A stretch of DNA of 8,894 bases from Candidatus Arcticimaribacter sp. (GCA_011526335.1 WTJB01000295.1:1350-10243); one strand, 5' to 3'; positions 1 through 8,060 are shown, counted from the stretch's first letter. Program-made: numbers and translations. Notes: generated by a model from the sequence alone, not told the origin.

Positions 1-1054
1 GTTGAAAATCAGCGTCTCCATCCACAACGGCTGAAACATTCCATCCGCCTATGTCTTGATTGAATGCTGTAGCGTTGGCAAACATTCTATACAATGTTCT
101 CACACTAGAGGTATCCCAGGAAGTAATGTTTCCGTTGAACGAAGTTGCCCCAGAAAACATGCTCGACATATGGGTCACATTAGAAGTATCCCAGCTATTT
201 AAATCTTGATTAAAAGACGTTGCATTTTCAAACATCAAATGCATCAATGATACGTTTGAGGTATCCCAACTTCCAATGGGTTGATTAAAACTTGTTGCAC
301 CATAAAAAACTGCATTCATGTTGGTAACACTTGAAGTATTCCAGCTGCTGATGTCTTGGTTAAAAGCACTCGCCCCTAAAAACATACTATTTATTTCAGT
401 CACACTGCTTACATCCCAACTGCCAATATCCTGATTAAAAGCTATTGCATCCATGAACATATAACCCAGGTTAGTAACACTAGAAGTATTCCAATTTCCA
501 ATATCTTGATTAAATACTCTAGCATCCTCAAACATCATTGACATGTTTACGGTTTGAGAAGTATCCCAATTTCCAATATTTTGATTAAATGCGATAGCGT
601 TGATAAACATACTTCCCATTTCAGTCACATTTGATGTGTTCCATGAGCCAATATTAGAATTAAATGATGTCGCGTTCGAAAACATAGAATTCATTCGATT
701 TACTGAACGAGTATCCCAATTTCCTATATCTTGATTAAAAACGGTACAATTAGAAAACATGGCATCCATAGTGGTTACATTTGACGTATCCCAAAAGCTT
801 ATATCACTGTTAAATGAATTGTTATTGAAAAAATTTACATTCAATTCATAGGATTGCCCAGCCGCGATTGAGCCACTCATGTCAGTAACCTTAGTCGTAC
901 ATAAATTCACATTTCCACTTGCGATTTCATTTTGAATCGTCGTATTGTCAACAACTGTATATTTTACGCCATCAATTATGGCATAATCGCCCACATTAGC
1001 TTGTGGACATTTACAGGTGTCATCTTCAAAATAAATGGCCGTTGATTCTGCTGG
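1..1054 (-). repeat. BspA-like repeat module 4 of the giant lipoprotein (incomplete at the left edge)
   Basis: Residues 1467 to at least 1817. The opening cap is [10 protein letters not shown], then N-V-N-L-C-T-T. The cap-to-first-Trp spacing is 36 residues, 12 more than in the other modules, owing to an inserted stretch around [10 protein letters not shown]. Ten regular units follow. The eleventh starts normally (I-G-G-W-N-V-S) but continues A-V-V-D-G-D-A-D-F, without the usual Met and Met-Phe, and then leaves the window. No W-C-V closing cap is visible. Confidence 0.8.
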
Positions 1055-4000
1055 ACAAGTACCCCATACAGGTTTGTTTTGCTCTGATAAACTAGAATTT
1101 GTTGCAAAATCTTGAGGTTCAGTAGTAATGTTAGTCACGCACCAAATGCTAATGTCTTGGTTAAACAAACTACAGCCATTAAACATATCATCCATATTTG
1201 TAACGGATGATGTATCCCAACTACTTATATCTTGATTAAATGATGTAGCCCCCATAAACAGCTGGTCCATCATGGTTATATTAGAAACATCCCAATCACT
1301 TATATCTTGATTAAATGAAGTTGCATTTCGAAAAACACCGCGTAGATCCGTCATGTTGCTTGGGAATCTCCAGCTTGATATATCCTGATTAAATGAAGAG
1401 GCCCCATTAAAGGTATTTACCATCCCGTCTACATTGCTAACATCCCAATTCCCAATATCTTGATTAAAGGCTGTAGCTTCCATAAATGTTCTACTGAGTT
1501 CAACCAAGCTTGACGTATTCCATCCACTTATATCTTGATTAAAAGAACTAGCGCCAGAAAAAAGATCATCCATTACCCTTATGTTTGAAACATCCCAATT
1601 ATCAAGGGGAGAATTGAATGAGCTAGCCCCACTAAACATCGATCGTGCGTTCACCACATTAGATACATCCCAAAAGTTTATGTTGGAATTAAAATTTTGA
1701 TTTCCCGAGAAAAGCTCACCCATATCTGTTACAAGCGTTGTACACAGATATATATTCCCTATAGCAATTTGGCTTGCTAGGGAAGCGTTGTCAACTACGG
1801 TGTAAACAACACCATCAATGGTTGCTGTATCACCTACGCTTGCTTCAGGACATTTACAGGTGCCATCTTCAAAATAAATGGCTGTGGAAGCTGAGGGACA
1901 AGTTCCCCAAACGGGCATGTTTTCTTGTTCTAGTGCAGAATCATCTGTTACAAAACTACTGGGTTCTGATGTTATATTACTTACACACCAGCCAGACAAG
2001 TCTTGGTTAAAAGCTGAAGAAAATCCAGAAACTATTTGCGTGGAGAACATTCCGTCCATATTAACAACATTAGAAACATCCCACCCCCCTATGTCCTGGT
2101 TAAATGATGAGCTGTTGTCAAACATATAACTCATATCCGTAACCCTTGAGGTATCCCAACTTCCAATATCTTGATTAAAGTTCGGGGTCTGTCTAAACAT
2201 TCCCATCATATCGGTTACATTGGCGGTATTCCACCCCCCAATGGGCTGATTGAAAGGGGTTTTCCAAAACATCCCGCTGATATCATTTACGTTAGCGGTA
2301 TTCCAATTACTTATATCTTGATCAAAAGCTATAGCCTCGGCAAACATATCTTGAAAAGTTGTTACACTAGAGGTATCCCAACTTCCTACAAGATTGTTAA
2401 ATGATTCTGCTCTTCTAAACATAGCATCCATATTGGTCACATTGCCTGTCAACCACGCTGATAAATCATGATTAAAAGAACGTGCTCCAAAAAACATTGA
2501 TTGCATTGTGGTAACATTTCTAGTATCCCAACCTCCTATAGCTTGATTAAATGATGTCGCCTGATTAAAGGTGCTGCTCATATCAGTTACATTGCTAACA
2601 TCCCATTGATCTAAAGAACGATTAAATGAACTTGCTAACATAAAGGTTTGATGAAGCGATTGAACGTTTGAGGTATCCCACGCATTTATATCTTGATCAA
2701 ATGCACTCGCTCCTCTAAAGGTTCCGTCTAAAGCATTTACACTTGAAGTATCCCAATCCCCAATATCTTGGTTGAAGCTGCTTGCATCCAAAAACATATT
2801 TACCATATTGGTCACACTAGAAACATCCCAGGAGCTAATGTCTTGGTTGAAGGAAGAAGCTCCGCTAAAAAGCCTTTCCATTCTTGTGGTATTGGAAGTA
2901 TCCCAAAATCCTATATCAGCATTGAAGGATTCATTACCTTCAAATAATTGCATCATGTCCGTTACCAAAGTTGTACAAAGGTTTACATTTCCGGAAGCAA
3001 TCTGATTTGCTATGGTAGTATTGTCTACCACCGTATAAACAACACCGTCAATTTCGACCGTGTCACCAACGCTGGCTTCTGGACATTTACAGGTGTCATC
3101 TTCAAAATAAATTGCTGTGGATGCTGAGGGACAAGTTCCCCAAACGGGCATGTCATCATTCGTCATCGCCGCATTTGTAGCAAATTCATTCGGCTCTGTC
3201 AATATGTTTGAAACACACCACTCGCTCAGATTTTGATCAAATGCATAAGCATTGAGAAACATTTGGTCCATATTCGTAACACTAGAAACATTCCAATTAC
3301 CTATATCTTGATTGAAAACTGCTGCAGCATGAAACATTTGATTCATGTCGGTTACACTAGAAGTATCCCAGTTTCCAATATTTTGATTGAATCCGGAATT
3401 GAGCATAAACATTTGAAACATCAATGTAACGTTAGATGTATCCCATTGACTTATATCTTGATTAAAACTACTGGCCGCATAAAACATATTATCCATGGTT
3501 GTAGCACTGCTAGTATTCCACTGGCTAATGTCTTGACTAAAAGAAATAGCACCGGCAAACAAATTGTTCATTATTTCTACATTAGAAACATCCCAACGCC
3601 CAATGTCTTGATTAAAGTTTCGGGCAGCATCAAACATCCACCCCATATTTGTAACACTTGAAACATCCCAATCGCCAATATCTTGATTAAACTCATAAGC
3701 TTCCCAAAACATAGTACCCATATGGGTAACATTCGAGGTGTCCCAATTCCCAATTTCTTGATTAAATACCTCGGCATTTTTAAACATATTTTGCATAGTG
3801 GTAACATTGGAAGTATCCCAAAAGCTGATATTTGAATTGAAAGAAGTATTGTCCTCAAAAAGCCCGAACATATTATTTACCTTGGTTGTGCATAAATTCA
3901 CATTACCTGCTGCAATCTGGTCTCCTATAGTAGTGTTGTCTACTACTGTATAAAGAACACCGTCAATTTCAGCCGTATCACCAACGCTGGCTTCTGGACA

Positions 4001-5452
4001 CTTACAAGTTCCTTCTTCAAAATAGATGGATGATTGAATTGCAGCATTTACAATTATGGTTCTAATTATAGCGGATGTATTTCCTGCAGTATCCGTCACA
4101 GAATAGGTAAGCGTATACGACCCTTCTACAGTAGTATCTACAGTACCTGATACCGTTATAGAGCTCGTTAAATCACCATTTATATTATCCGTTGCTTCTG
4201 CACCTGGATCGACAAAATTATCTCCAACCGTTAGATTGATCGTTGAAGATCCAATAAGGGTTATGGTTGGTGATGTTGTATCTACTTGCTCTGTAATAAA
4301 AACATATCTTTCGGCTGTCGCTATATTTCCAGAACTATCCGCTACTCCATAAGTTATCGTATAGGAACCAACACTAGTAATATCAATTGTATTTGTTGTG
4401 GTAATGGAAGAAGTTAAATCACCATCAACATCATCCACAGCTGTTGCCCCAGGATCCACAAATTCTTCTCCCACAAGTTGAGTAATGGTTTGTGATCCTA
4501 TCAGTGTTACTACAGGTGGGATTCCATCTGTAGGATCACTTTCCTCATCGTAGGTTTCATCTCTATCTGCTGCAGCAGCCTGATTACAACCATCTGATAA
4601 CTGTATGCTGAATTGTATATAACCGTTAGACAGTACCAAATTTGTAATCGTTCCAAACTCATTTTGTTGATGAACAAGACTCACGGTGGTACTTGATGTA
4701 AAACTAAACTGACCTGTTATAGTACTTGTTGCTGTAATTACGGTAAATGTCCCGTCTGTTCTGAAGATTATCTCAGATACATTACAATCGTTTAATGATT
4801 TTTCTGAATTTTTACTTGTTGTCCGCGGACGTCTAATTTTCCATTTCCCAACAACTGCTGTAGGATATTCCTCTTCAGAAACTGCTTCGACAAAACTAGC
4901 AGTTACGGTATAACTTTGATCCATCACTACCTCAATAGGATTATTGGCCAACAATACCGTTTCTTCTGTCTGAGATTCTAAAGAAAAACCATCCCATCCA
5001 TAAAATATCCAATCTTGGTTTGGAACGGCTGTCAATCGAACAGTAGTTCCGGATTCGTATTCCTCCGAAGTTTTTGCTGTACTTATTACTTCTTGAGTTA
5101 CAGCACCGTCTCCAATAATGGACATATCCAAGAGATATTCACTGCGTATAAAATTTGCAGTAACCGTTTTATCTTCCGTCATGATAATGGTTAATGGATT
5201 GTCTTGGCTAGCTACACTTCCTGTCCAACCAGAAAAGATATACCCATCATTGGGGGTTGCTGTTAGGGTAACGCTTTGGTTTTCATCGTATGATCCTCCT
5301 GATGAACTCACACTCCCCCCTAAAGTGGCTGTTACCGTTAAATCATAACGAACTTGTGCTGGCGGGTTAGGTATATCATCACTTGCAGGTTCGTCTTTGG
5401 TACAGGCTAGAAGTAAAATAAAACAGATAAAATAGTGCAGTAATTTTTTCAT
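1..5452 (-). CDS. Giant BspA-like leucine-rich repeat surface lipoprotein (C-terminus beyond the left edge)
   Basis: The frame opens with ATG at 5452 and runs without a stop to base 2, giving at least 1,817 residues. It begins [17 protein letters not shown], a lipoprotein signal peptide with lipobox L-L-A-C17, followed by T-K-D-E, which fits the K-(D/E)2 surface-export signal of Bacteroidota. Domains in order: two divergent InlB-B-type repeats (about 36-101 and 105-188, each with a G-W and ending V-T-A-N/S-F), a lipocalin-like domain starting G-K-W at 202 with Cys223 and Cys289, an acidic linker, two DUF5011 Ig-like domains (about 312-385 and 394-468, each with F-V-D-P-G-A and G-D-L-T-S-S-I-T), then from 477 four modules of DUF285/BspA-like repeats. 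The protein should be anchored in the outer membrane and face outward. BspA of Tannerella forsythia is an adhesin; adhesion or matrix binding here is inference, and no ligand can be named. The final visible unit is divergent, so the C-terminus may be near. It has its own 180-base upstream region. Confidence 0.9.
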   Translation of the reverse strand, partial: MKKLLHYFICFILLLACTKDEPASDDIPNPPAQVRYDLTVTATLGGSVSSSGGSYDENQSVTLTATPNDGYIFSGWTGSVASQDNPLTIIMTEDKTVTANFIRSEYLLDMSIIGDGAVTQEVISTAKTSEEYESGTTVRLTAVPNQDWIFYGWDGFSLESQTEETVLLANNPIEVVMDQSYTVTASFVEAVSEEEYPTAVVGKWKIRRPRTTSKNSEKSLNDCNVSEIIFRTDGTFTVITATSTITGQFSFTSSTTVSLVHQQNEFGTITNLVLSNGYIQFSIQLSDGCNQAAAADRDETYDEESDPTDGIPPVVTLIGSQTITQLVGEEFVDPGATAVDDVDGDLTSSITTTNTIDITSVGSYTITYGVADSSGNIATAERYVFITEQVDTTSPTITLIGSSTINLTVGDNFVDPGAEATDNINGDLTSSITVSGTVDTTVEGSYTLTYSVTDTAGNTSAIIRTIIVNAAIQSSIYFEEGTCKCPEASVGDTAEIDGVLYTVVDNTTIGDQIAAGNVNLCTTKVNNMFGLFEDNTSFNSNISFWDTSNVTTMQNMFKNAEVFNQEIGNWDTSNVTHMGTMFWEAYEFNQDIGDWDVSSVTNMGWMFDAARNFNQDIGRWDVSNVEIMNNLFAGAISFSQDISQWNTSSATTMDNMFYAASSFNQDISQWDTSNVTLMFQMFMLNSGFNQNIGNWDTSSVTDMNQMFHAAAVFNQDIGNWNVSSVTNMDQMFLNAYAFDQNLSEWCVSNILTEPNEFATNAAMTNDDMPVWGTCPSASTAIYFEDDTCKCPEASVGDTVEIDGVVYTVVDNTTIANQIASGNVNLCTTLVTDMMQLFEGNESFNADIGFWDTSNTTRMERLFSGASSFNQDISSWDVSSVTNMVNMFLDASSFNQDIGDWDTSSVNALDGTFRGASAFDQDINAWDTSNVQSLHQTFMLASSFNRSLDQWDVSNVTDMSSTFNQATSFNQAIGGWDTRNVTTMQSMFFGARSFNHDLSAWLTGNVTNMDAMFRRAESFNNLVGSWDTSSVTTFQDMFAEAIAFDQDISNWNTANVNDISGMFWKTPFNQPIGGWNTANVTDMMGMFRQTPNFNQDIGSWDTSRVTDMSYMFDNSSSFNQDIGGWDVSNVVNMDGMFSTQIVSGFSSAFNQDLSGWCVSNITSEPSSFVTDDSALEQENMPVWGTCPSASTAIYFEDGTCKCPEASVGDTATIDGVVYTVVDNASLASQIAIGNIYLCTTLVTDMGELFSGNQNFNSNINFWDVSNVVNARSMFSGASSFNSPLDNWDVSNIRVMDDLFSGASSFNQDISGWNTSSLVELSRTFMEATAFNQDIGNWDVSNVDGMVNTFNGASSFNQDISSWRFPSNMTDLRGVFRNATSFNQDISDWDVSNITMMDQLFMGATSFNQDISSWDTSSVTNMDDMFNGCSLFNQDISIWCVTNITTEPQDFATNSSLSEQNKPVWGTCPAESTAIYFEDDTCKCPQANVGDYAIIDGVKYTVVDNTTIQNEIASGNVNLCTTKVTDMSGSIAAGQSYELNVNFFNNNSFNSDISFWDTSNVTTMDAMFSNCTVFNQDIGNWDTRSVNRMNSMFSNATSFNSNIGSWNTSNVTEMGSMFINAIAFNQNIGNWDTSQTVNMSMMFEDARVFNQDIGNWNTSSVTNLGYMFMDAIAFNQDIGSWDVSSVTEINSMFLGASAFNQDISSWNTSSVTNMNAVFYGATSFNQPIGSWDTSNVSLMHLMFENATSFNQDLNSWDTSNVTHMSSMFSGATSFNGNITSWDTSSVRTLYRMFANATAFNQDIGGWNVSAVVDGDADFQ
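1055..1897 (-). repeat. BspA-like repeat module 3 of the giant lipoprotein (shortest)
   Basis: Residues 1186-1466. The opening cap reads [16 protein letters not shown], then N-I-Y-L-C-T-T, so the usual N-V-N-L is changed. Seven regular units follow, one of them aberrant ([10 protein letters not shown], with one extra residue before the Thr). It closes with [11 protein letters not shown] and W-G-T-C-P. The spacing from cap Cys to first Trp is 24 residues, as in modules 1 and 2. Confidence 0.85.
1898..3130 (-). repeat. BspA-like repeat module 2 of the giant lipoprotein (longest visible)
   Basis: Residues 775-1185. It has the same opening cap as module 1 ([10 protein letters not shown], then N-V-N-L-C-T-T), 12 regular units, and the closing [10 protein letters not shown] and W-G-T-C-P. 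Several units drift from the consensus: some have L or F at the usual Met position, one reads A-W-L-T-G-N-V, and one has F-N-H-D-L. The last unit before the cap is 31 residues rather than 25, carrying extra residues around S-T-Q-I-V-S-G. Its closing cap is nearly identical at DNA level to that of module 1. Confidence 0.85.
3131..4024 (-). repeat. BspA-like repeat module 1 of the giant lipoprotein
   Basis: Residues 477-774. The module opens with [10 protein letters not shown], then V-G-D-T-A-x-I-D-G-V and N-V-N-L-C-T-T, which together look like an N-terminal cap. Eight regular units follow, spaced mostly 25 residues (75 bases) apart, with the pattern F-N-Q-D-I-G-x-W-D-[TV]-S-[NS]-V-T-x-M followed by M-F and a small-residue turn. 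It closes with E-W-C-V-S-N-I and P-V-W-G-T-C-P. The first Trp lies 24 residues after the cap Cys. The unit is the DUF285 (PF03382) type of leucine-rich repeat, recognised from its pattern. Unlike modules 2-4 it follows an Ig-like domain rather than another W-G-T-C-P cap. Confidence 0.85.
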
Positions 5453-5476
5453 GAATTCTTATGTTAATGATGAAAT

Positions 5477-5511
5477 TAAACACTAGTTGTATAATTAATA
5501 CCTCACAAAAA
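5477..5511 (-). promoter_or_regulatory. Candidate Bacteroidota-type promoter for the giant lipoprotein gene
   Basis: On the minus strand TTTTTG (5506-5511) lies 20 bases upstream of TAGTGTTTA (5477-5485). These loosely resemble the -33 TTTG and -7 TAnnTTTG elements known for Bacteroidota. The -7 match is imperfect (an extra base and no final G). A start just downstream would leave a leader of roughly 20-25 bases before the ATG at 5452. No strong Shine-Dalgarno sequence is seen, which is normal for this phylum. Weak call based on pattern only. Confidence 0.25.
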
Positions 5512-5540
5512 GAATTATTGTAATAATAAAATATATTATA

Positions 5541-5561
5541 CTTATATAAGTTGTTACAACT
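5541..5561. repeat. Overlapping palindromes upstream of the giant lipoprotein gene
   Basis: CTTATATAAG (5541-5550) is a perfect 10-base palindrome. It overlaps AGTTGTTACAACT (5549-5561), which has perfect 6-base arms around one base. A lone half-site AGTTGT recurs at 5485-5490, next to the candidate promoter. The layout could be an operator for a dimeric regulator of the gene starting at 5452, but AT-rich spacers produce such palindromes by chance, so the role is inference. Confidence 0.4.
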
Positions 5562-5632
5562 AAGGCATTTAAGCTTTAACCATTGAACCTAAACCGATTT
5601 CAATATGCCACTAAAAATTAAATTTTAAATTT

Positions 5633-6796
5633 TTATTTTGTGTTTTTTTGTAAAAGAAAAACAATGCCAAAGGAAATAAAAACGCTACAAAAAAGAAAAA
5701 CATAGCTGTAGAACAATGCTGAAAATTTAGCTATGATGACTAAAAGGACGGGGCCTACCAAAAACCCCACAAATCCTACCCCAGAAACAGTAGATATGGC
5801 TACTGAAGTAGAAAGGGTTTTGTTTTCCCCGGCTAGACGATAAATTTCTGGAACAATGACCGATAGCCCCAGCCCTAAACATCCAAAACCGAGAATACTA
5901 ATGAGCGGATGGGTTAGCAGTATAAAACCATAACCGATAAGCGCTACCATACAGCCATAGGCCAGGGTTTTGTAGGGACCTAATTTTTGACTAAATCCGT
6001 CGCCTAAAAAACGTCCCAAAGTCATGGTCAAAGAAAATAAAACAAAGCCAAAACCTGCTTGATTTAACGGGATACCAACCACTTCATTCAAAAATAAATT
6101 GCTCCAATGCTCTACTGCGCCTTCGTTTAACAAAACAATAAAGGCCACCAATGCCAAACCTAGAACCGGACGTAATGAAGATAAAAAATTTTGTTTCTCA
6201 TCTAAGGATTTTTTTGAGGACGTCTCTTTAATGTCTTGATAGTGTTTTGATAGCACAAGATTGGTGACAACAACAAATAAAGACATACACAACATATGTA
6301 GGCTAGGCGCTGTAAATTGCAAAAGGATAAGGCTTCCTACACCTGCACCCAAAAATCCACCCAAACTGAAAAACCCATGGGCTGCAGACATTAAGTGCTT
6401 TTTTTCCCTCACCTCAATGATAGACATTAGGGCATTCATAGACACATCGGTAAATCCAGAAAACACCCCAATCATAAATAAGGCAGCACACAGCCATTCA
6501 TAACTAGGGGCCAATAGCGGAAAATTAAAACCCAATGCCAGCATAAGCACCCCTAACTTTGTAGAATATCCAGTTCCCAAACGCATGTTTATCGAGGGTA
6601 CCAATGGAATAGAAAACAATAGCCCACAGGCCGTAAAAAACAATGCAAATCCTACTTCAGCATCATCAAGAGAAAATTTTGTTTTGATGTAGGGAATGTA
6701 TAAAATCCAAGTTCCTATTAGTATGTTGATCGATGAAAACACCCAAGTTGGGGCAAAAAATCTTAGGTCACGAAGAATAAGTTGTAATGATTTCAT
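5633..6796 (-). CDS. MFS transporter, YbjJ-like
   Basis: A complete 387-residue inner-membrane permease of normal length for a 12-helix major facilitator protein. It starts with ATG at 6796 and stops with TAA. Hydrophobic segments fill the chain except for a Lys- and Glu-rich cytoplasmic loop at about 184-206 that separates the two six-helix halves. Family marks include D-V-S-M-N-A (117-122), A-H-G-F-F-S-L-G-G (139-147), E-G-A-V-E-H-W-S (225-232), G-R-F-L-G-D (261-266) and G-F-V-G-F-L-V-G-P (341-349). They line up, from memory, with E. coli YbjJ and related fucose-permease-like transporters. The substrate of YbjJ relatives is not established, so none is assigned. The gene reads in the same direction as its neighbours but is separated from them by 172 and 180 bases, which suggests its own promoter. 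Confidence 0.88.
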   Translation of the reverse strand: MKSLQLILRDLRFFAPTWVFSSINILIGTWILYIPYIKTKFSLDDAEVGFALFFTACGLLFSIPLVPSINMRLGTGYSTKLGVLMLALGFNFPLLAPSYEWLCAALFMIGVFSGFTDVSMNALMSIIEVREKKHLMSAAHGFFSLGGFLGAGVGSLILLQFTAPSLHMLCMSLFVVVTNLVLSKHYQDIKETSSKKSLDEKQNFLSSLRPVLGLALVAFIVLLNEGAVEHWSNLFLNEVVGIPLNQAGFGFVLFSLTMTLGRFLGDGFSQKLGPYKTLAYGCMVALIGYGFILLTHPLISILGFGCLGLGLSVIVPEIYRLAGENKTLSTSVAISTVSGVGFVGFLVGPVLLVIIAKFSALFYSYVFLFCSVFISFGIVFLLQKNTK

Positions 6797-6832
6797 GAAA
6801 TGGTATAGCGTACTGTTTTAAGTTTACATTTC

Positions 6833-6847
6833 ATTGCGTGCTGCAAT
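6833..6847. repeat. Short inverted repeat upstream of the MFS gene
   Basis: ATTGC (6833-6837) and GCAAT (6843-6847) form a 5-base inverted repeat around GTGCT, 37 bases upstream of the MFS ATG at 6796. On the minus strand it includes a TTG lying 17 bases before TAAACTTA, a loose promoter-like pair, so it could sit over a -33 element. The arms are short and the call is weak. The remainder of the 6797-6968 gap shows no gene or convincing terminator. Confidence 0.2.
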
Positions 6848-6968
6848 AAAATCAAGCCAGTCGAATATTTTTTAGCAAAGAAATGGCTTTTTCAATAGTT
6901 AAGCGAAGTTTCTCTCAAATGATTTTTAGCACCGATTATACTTCAGGATTCTCCGTCATTTTTCCGCC

Positions 6969-8060
6969 TTACAACTTCAGATGGCTATCATCACAAAAAG
7001 GACTTCCTTGGGTGGCTTTACAGTTACACAATTTTACTTTTGCGGTCCTTTTTGCCGTAAATTTTACGGGAACAGCCTTAGTACCGTGGTGCGAACCGTC
7101 GCAAAAAGGTTGTTTAGAAGAATGTCCACAGGCGCACCACAAATAATCTTGGCCCTTGGTAAGCTCTACCCAAAGGGCTTCTTTGGTTTTCGTATCGAGT
7201 ACCTTATGTGTTTTATGAAGGCTGCTCTGGGCATCAGGGGAAGTGACAAAAGGATAAAAATAGGCCGCCGTCCAAGGATCTTCCGTCTTGTGCATCAAGC
7301 CATATTCTTGCGGATAACTTTGTCTAAAGTGAGCGGAACCAAATAACTGATCCCATAGGCTAAACATATTCCCATAATTCCCATTGGGATTACTCGTATT
7401 GTCTAGGATGGAAGTGCCATGATGGGCGTGATGAAAAGAAGGGGTTATGATGATGCGTTCTAAAACTTTTATGATGGGGGTCAGCAAAGGGTGCTGGTAA
7501 AACGGCTTATCCCATTTCAAACGACTATGAGACCCAATGATGATGAATTGCTTTATTACTAAGCCCAGCGCAACGGCTTTGGCGCCTCCGGCAAATACCA
7601 CAAAGCCCACCCACCATATGTTGGGCATCAAAATATAATACAACATGGCATTCCTATAGGAAACAAAATACCCCATCTCCTCGGCTTGATGATGGGCACG
7701 ATGAAGTTTCCATAAAAAAGGGGTCTCATGAGCTGTCCGGTGATACCAATACTGCAAAAAATCATCCATCAAAATATAGAAGAAAAACACAGCAGGGAAA
7801 GAAAACCCAGACAACAGAGAACTCGCCTGCGGCATCACGGCACTACCCACTATATAAACCGCAGCCACGATTAAAGGTTTTATCCCTAGAGATAAAAATA
7901 AAAAACTTACAATTTCTTGTATCCAATCTCCTTTTTTACGTTTTGAATTGTATAAGAACCCTGCAACGGATTCCGCCAAACCAAAACCAAAGAGAATAAT
8001 CAAAACCAAAATAACGTCCCATTGCTCTACGGAAGATAGCGTCTGTAAAAATGTTTTCAT
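6969..8060 (-). CDS. Sterol desaturase / fatty acid hydroxylase family protein fused to two CDGSH iron-sulfur domains
   Basis: A 363-residue integral membrane di-iron oxygenase. Residues 1-250 match the fatty acid hydroxylase superfamily (PF04116): several hydrophobic segments and the three His clusters H107-R-T-A-H111, H120-R-A-H-H124 and H210-H-A-H-H214, followed by N-Y-G and W-D-Q-L-F-G. The family hydroxylates or desaturates membrane lipids at the cytoplasmic face; the substrate here is unknown. The tail holds two CDGSH-type [2Fe-2S] sites with full C-x-C / C-x3-H ligand sets: C309, C311, C320, H324 and C345, C347, C356, H360 (the latter in C-D-D-S-H). This suggests a built-in electron donor, which is inference. 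I chose ATG at 8060; an in-frame GTG at 8084 would add eight residues (M-V-W-E-T-K-L-S) but looks less likely. The 121-base gap from the receptor gene suggests separate transcription. Confidence 0.87.
   Translation of the reverse strand: MKTFLQTLSSVEQWDVILVLIILFGFGLAESVAGFLYNSKRKKGDWIQEIVSFLFLSLGIKPLIVAAVYIVGSAVMPQASSLLSGFSFPAVFFFYILMDDFLQYWYHRTAHETPFLWKLHRAHHQAEEMGYFVSYRNAMLYYILMPNIWWVGFVVFAGGAKAVALGLVIKQFIIIGSHSRLKWDKPFYQHPLLTPIIKVLERIIITPSFHHAHHGTSILDNTSNPNGNYGNMFSLWDQLFGSAHFRQSYPQEYGLMHKTEDPWTAAYFYPFVTSPDAQSSLHKTHKVLDTKTKEALWVELTKGQDYLWCACGHSSKQPFCDGSHHGTKAVPVKFTAKRTAKVKLCNCKATQGSPFCDDSHLKL

Noticed and set aside
1774..3661. Several plus-strand open frames of 77-142 codons (for example 1774-2010, 2171-2404, 2772-3005, 3233-3661)
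   Set aside because: They lie antisense to the repeat modules and their own apparent repeats (such as I-P-x-x-Y-I-L-I-K) are the mirror of the minus-strand F-N-Q-D-I-x-W-D codons. The minus frame is continuous and matches known domains.
3577..3858. Minus-strand open frame of 93 codons
   Set aside because: It is in a different phase inside module 1 of the giant gene and has no domain likeness; it is a shadow of the repeats.
1..3890. Regular 75-base periodic repeats that could be mistaken for a CRISPR array
   Set aside because: The period is a multiple of three, the repeats are imperfect with conservation following codon positions, and the translation gives consistent BspA-like units with no unique spacers.
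5613..5634. AT-only inverted repeat (AAAAATT and AATTTTT) at the end of the MFS gene, as a terminator
   Set aside because: The 7-base stem has no G or C, overlaps the stop codon and lacks a separate T tract, so it is too weak to call in this AT-rich gap.
6261..6503. Plus-strand open frame inside the MFS gene
   Set aside because: Antisense shadow of a well-supported transporter gene, with no recognisable domain.
6883..7346. Two plus-strand open frames (6883-7146 and 6981-7346) over the CDGSH tail
   Set aside because: The minus strand here encodes clear CDGSH ligand motifs and the end of the desaturase gene; the plus frames show no domain.
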